Positions 5,603 through 7,243 of a DNA stretch of 7,243 nt are shown here, piece after piece (the stretch's first letter is position 1; each line of letters starts with the position of its first letter). The notes below the pieces were generated by a model. It was not told the DNA's origin and ran no database searches. It worked only from the letters and a program-made list of their open reading frames with translations. The position numbers were made by a program, and so were the translations under genes. Origin of the DNA: Bacillota bacterium (GTDB lineage: Bacteria; Bacillota; Clostridia; Peptostreptococcales; Anaerovoracaceae); contig JAKJCD010000093.1 in the NCBI GenBank assembly GCA_022706625.1, positions 1 to 7,243 of the forward strand, in the 5' to 3' direction.

Positions 5603-6613
5603 ATGGCGGAGATCCTATCACAGAGCCAGATCGACATGCTCCTAAGCAGTCTGGTCGGCGAGAAGGCAGAGGAAAAAATACCCGAGGCCGAAGCAGCAAC
5701 AAAGAAAATCAAAGAATACGATTTCAGGAGTCCCAAGCATTTTACAAGGGAGCAGCTGAAGATCTTATTCAGCATTTATGAGAACTATGCAAGGATACTC
5801 TCCTCCTATGCTACCGGAGTATTGCAGACCTATTGCCTTGTAGAAATAGTCGAAGTAGAGGAACAGCAATATCACGAGTTCAATAATGCTCTCCCAGATT
5901 CTGTGTTTATGGGTATAATCGACCTTGCGGTCAAAGACACAGAAAGGGATGATGATACGGTTATTATGGACCTTTCAAAAGATATAGGATTCTGTGTCAT
6001 AGACAGGCTTTTGGGAGGCGCGGGTGTTCCTCTGACCGCGGACAGAGAGTATTCTGAAATAGAGCACGGCCTTCTTGAGCACTTTATGAAAGGCATGGTG
6101 AACCTGATGAAAAATGTCTGGTTCGATATGGTGGAAATGGCGCCTGCCCTTATAAAAACAGAGACTAATGCGAGGATACTTCAAGGGATAAGCCCGGATG
6201 AAAATGTCGTGATAATAGTGTTGAACTTCCTGATCAACGAGACTCAAAGTAAATTGAATATATGCATTCCTGCTGTTACGATGGAGCTGCTTTTTAAGAA
6301 AAAAGCATCTCAGAATAAAAAAAGCAGGAGAAGCGATCAATCTTCCGAAGCTCAAAGAAAAACCGATATCATGCAGGAAATCAACAAATCAGAGTTGGAA
6401 ATAACAGGAGTTTTAGGCATGGTGGATGTGCAGCTGAAGGAGCTGCTGGATCTGGAAGTGGGAGATATCATCAAACTGAATAAACCGGCGGGATCGCTGA
6501 TAGATCTGGTTGTTGAAGATACATCCTGGTTTAAAGGCTACTTGGGGGTCCACAACAAAAAAAGAGCCAGTATCATTGAGGAGCCGTTGCAAAGAAGGAG
6601 TGACGCCATATGA
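5603..6613 (+). CDS. fliM: Flagellar motor switch protein FliM
   Basis: FliM is part of the C-ring and receives phosphorylated CheY to change rotation. Residues 5-14 are the N-terminal CheY-P-binding peptide (LSQSQIDMLL). A charged linker follows, then the middle domain (about 35-230), homologous to CheC/CheX, with its GGxG motif at residues 138-141 (GGAG), which contacts FliG. A basic Lys/Ser/Arg linker (about 232-258) leads to the C-terminal SpoA (FliMN_C) domain (about 261-328), with LGMVDVQLKELLDLEVGDII followed by LNKPAG. The length of 336 is normal. AGGAG at 5590-5594, eight bases before the ATG and overlapping the motB stop codon, supports the start and suggests coupling to motB. The TGA stop overlaps the fliY ATG. 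Confidence 0.96.
   Translation: MAEILSQSQIDMLLSSLVGEKAEEKIPEAEAATKKIKEYDFRSPKHFTREQLKILFSIYENYARILSSYATGVLQTYCLVEIVEVEEQQYHEFNNALPDSVFMGIIDLAVKDTERDDDTVIMDLSKDIGFCVIDRLLGGAGVPLTADREYSEIEHGLLEHFMKGMVNLMKNVWFDMVEMAPALIKTETNARILQGISPDENVVIIVLNFLINETQSKLNICIPAVTMELLFKKKASQNKKSRRSDQSSEAQRKTDIMQEINKSELEITGVLGMVDVQLKELLDLEVGDIIKLNKPAGSLIDLVVEDTSWFKGYLGVHNKKRASIIEEPLQRRSDAI
6595..6600 (+). promoter_or_regulatory. Ribosome binding site of fliY inside the end of fliM
   Basis: AAGGAG lies nine bases before the ATG at 6610 and twelve before the next ATG at 6613. The better spacing favours 6610, which overlaps the fliM TGA (6611-6613). This is a typical translational coupling arrangement for two C-ring subunits made in fixed ratio. 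Confidence 0.7.
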
Positions 6614-7243
6614 TGGAGAATACGAGCGATCAAATCAACCTAACGGAAATGGAAGCCGATATCATAGGTGAAGTGATGAATATCAGCATGGGGGCGGCAG
6701 CTACCGCAATGTCCGACATATTGGACAGGAAGGTCAACATAACGACTCCGAGGCTTAGAATCGTCAAATTAGGGGAATTCTCGTACACCCACCTTGAACC
6801 GGTATTAGGGGTGCTGATCAAATACGTAGAAGGTATAGGCGGCATAAACATGCTGCTCCTGAAGGTGGAGGATTTCAAAAAAATCCTTTCTCACCTGCTT
6901 TCAATCGATGTGAATGAGATAACCGAATTCGATGAAATCAGTACCAGCGCTATAGGTGAGATCATGAATCAGATGATGGGGTCAGCCTCCAGCCCCGCCG
7001 GAAATACTGGATACAACCGACAGTCGAGAAATACAGCAAAAGCTTTCTGCCCTCGGAGAAGACATTATACTCATCGGCTTTGACATTAGCATAGAGGGTT
7101 TGGTGAAAAGTGAGTTTGTCAGCATAATGGAACCTCAGCTGGCACGAGAGATTATCAGAATGTCCCTGGGAGAAGAACAGGCTACTCAGGGGACTGCAAA
7201 GATGATGAAAGCAGAAGAAAGCATAGCGGTACCGGAGCCTTTT
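6610..7243 (+). pseudogene. fliY: Motor switch phosphatase FliY, frameshifted by an apparent deletion and cut by the window edge
   Basis: FliY is the Firmicutes FliN-type switch protein with a CheC-like domain that dephosphorylates CheY-P. The first frame runs 6610-7083. Its first CheC motif is complete: D17, E21 and N24, with P47 exactly 22 residues after the Asn. The second motif starts correctly (S113, E117, N120, then QMMGSAS) but the frame then gives nonsense to a stop at 7081. Family-like sequence resumes in the next frame at about 6995 (PPEILDTTD, then EDIILIGFDI, IEGLVKSEFV and LAREII) and stays open to 7243. Restoring the 22-residue spacing needs about 38 (or 41) missing bases. The lost part corresponds to the T-A-L-S-x-x-x-x-x-K-x-I-x-I-S helix and strand. 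The C-terminal SpoA domain would lie beyond the window. The N-terminus lacks the CheY-binding peptide of Bacillus FliY. A sequencing or assembly fault is as possible as a real mutation. Confidence 0.85.
6988..6998 (+). other. Predicted deletion junction inside fliY
   Basis: The upstream frame is family-like up to the Ser codons at 6988-6993, and the downstream frame from the CCG codons at 6995-7000. Codon positions shift by one base across this point. With intact spacing between N120 and the following Pro, the second CCG (6998) should lie at 7036, which predicts 38 missing bases. If the first CCG is the motif Pro, 41 are missing. The surrounding run is C/G-rich (cagccccgccgg). Confidence 0.65.

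Noticed and set aside
5503..5781. 92-residue open frame on the plus strand across the motB-fliM junction.
   Set aside because: It overlaps the conserved C-terminus of motB and N-terminus of fliM in another frame. The Arg-rich product matches nothing known to me.
5975..6355. 126-residue open frame on the minus strand.
   Set aside because: It is antisense to the fliM middle domain, which is clearly conserved on the plus strand.
6970..7000. Programmed ribosomal frameshift in fliY.
   Set aside because: No slippery heptamer or following stem is visible, and conserved residues are missing at the junction; a frameshift alone would not remove them.

Overview
The window is an uninterrupted stretch of flagellar genes, all on the + strand, from the large fla/che-type operon of a Gram-positive bacterium. 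It is most likely a member of the Clostridia or a close relative. The evidence for this is gene content and order: fliK, flgD, a TIGR02530-type flagellar operon gene, flgE, flbD/swrD, motA, motB, fliM, fliY. FlgD is the short Firmicutes type, the FliN-type switch protein is a CheC-like FliY, and most genes have purine-rich, AGGAG-like ribosome binding sites. Base composition is intermediate. No mobile element, CRISPR array, RNA gene or clear promoter was seen, and there is no gene-free stretch over 300 bases.

Layout. Positions 1-1128 hold the 3' part of fliK (hook-length control), which runs off the left edge and carries tandem repeats in its linker. Positions 1146-1643 are flgD (hook cap). 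It overlaps by 8 bases with a 131-residue flagellar operon protein of unknown role (1636-2031). flgE, the hook protein, fills 2104-3618. flbD (swrD-like) follows at 3704-3913; its start is a GTG well downstream of the longest open frame. motA (3941-4807) and motB (4827-5591) are the stator genes. fliM (5603-6613) and fliY (6610 to the right edge) encode switch-complex proteins.

The products form a coherent set. FliK, FlgD and FlgE build and measure the hook. MotA and MotB form the ion-driven stator, and FlbD/SwrD is linked to motor power in Bacillus. FliM and FliY form the rotor switch that receives CheY-P and, through FliY, can remove the phosphate. Short gaps and overlaps suggest one polycistronic message with translational coupling. 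Two intergenic gaps, before flgE (72 bases) and before flbD (85 bases), contain inverted repeats that could fold in the mRNA.

The main anomaly is in fliY. Its second CheC-type phosphatase motif is interrupted near 6990-6998. The reading frame shifts there and about 12-14 conserved residues are missing, consistent with a deletion of roughly 38 (or 41) bases. The rest of the protein continues in another frame to the window edge. Other oddities are the absence of fliL between motB and fliM, and a FliY without the usual N-terminal CheY-binding peptide. I see no convincing evidence of an undescribed system; this is mostly a conventional flagellar operon with a few features worth checking.
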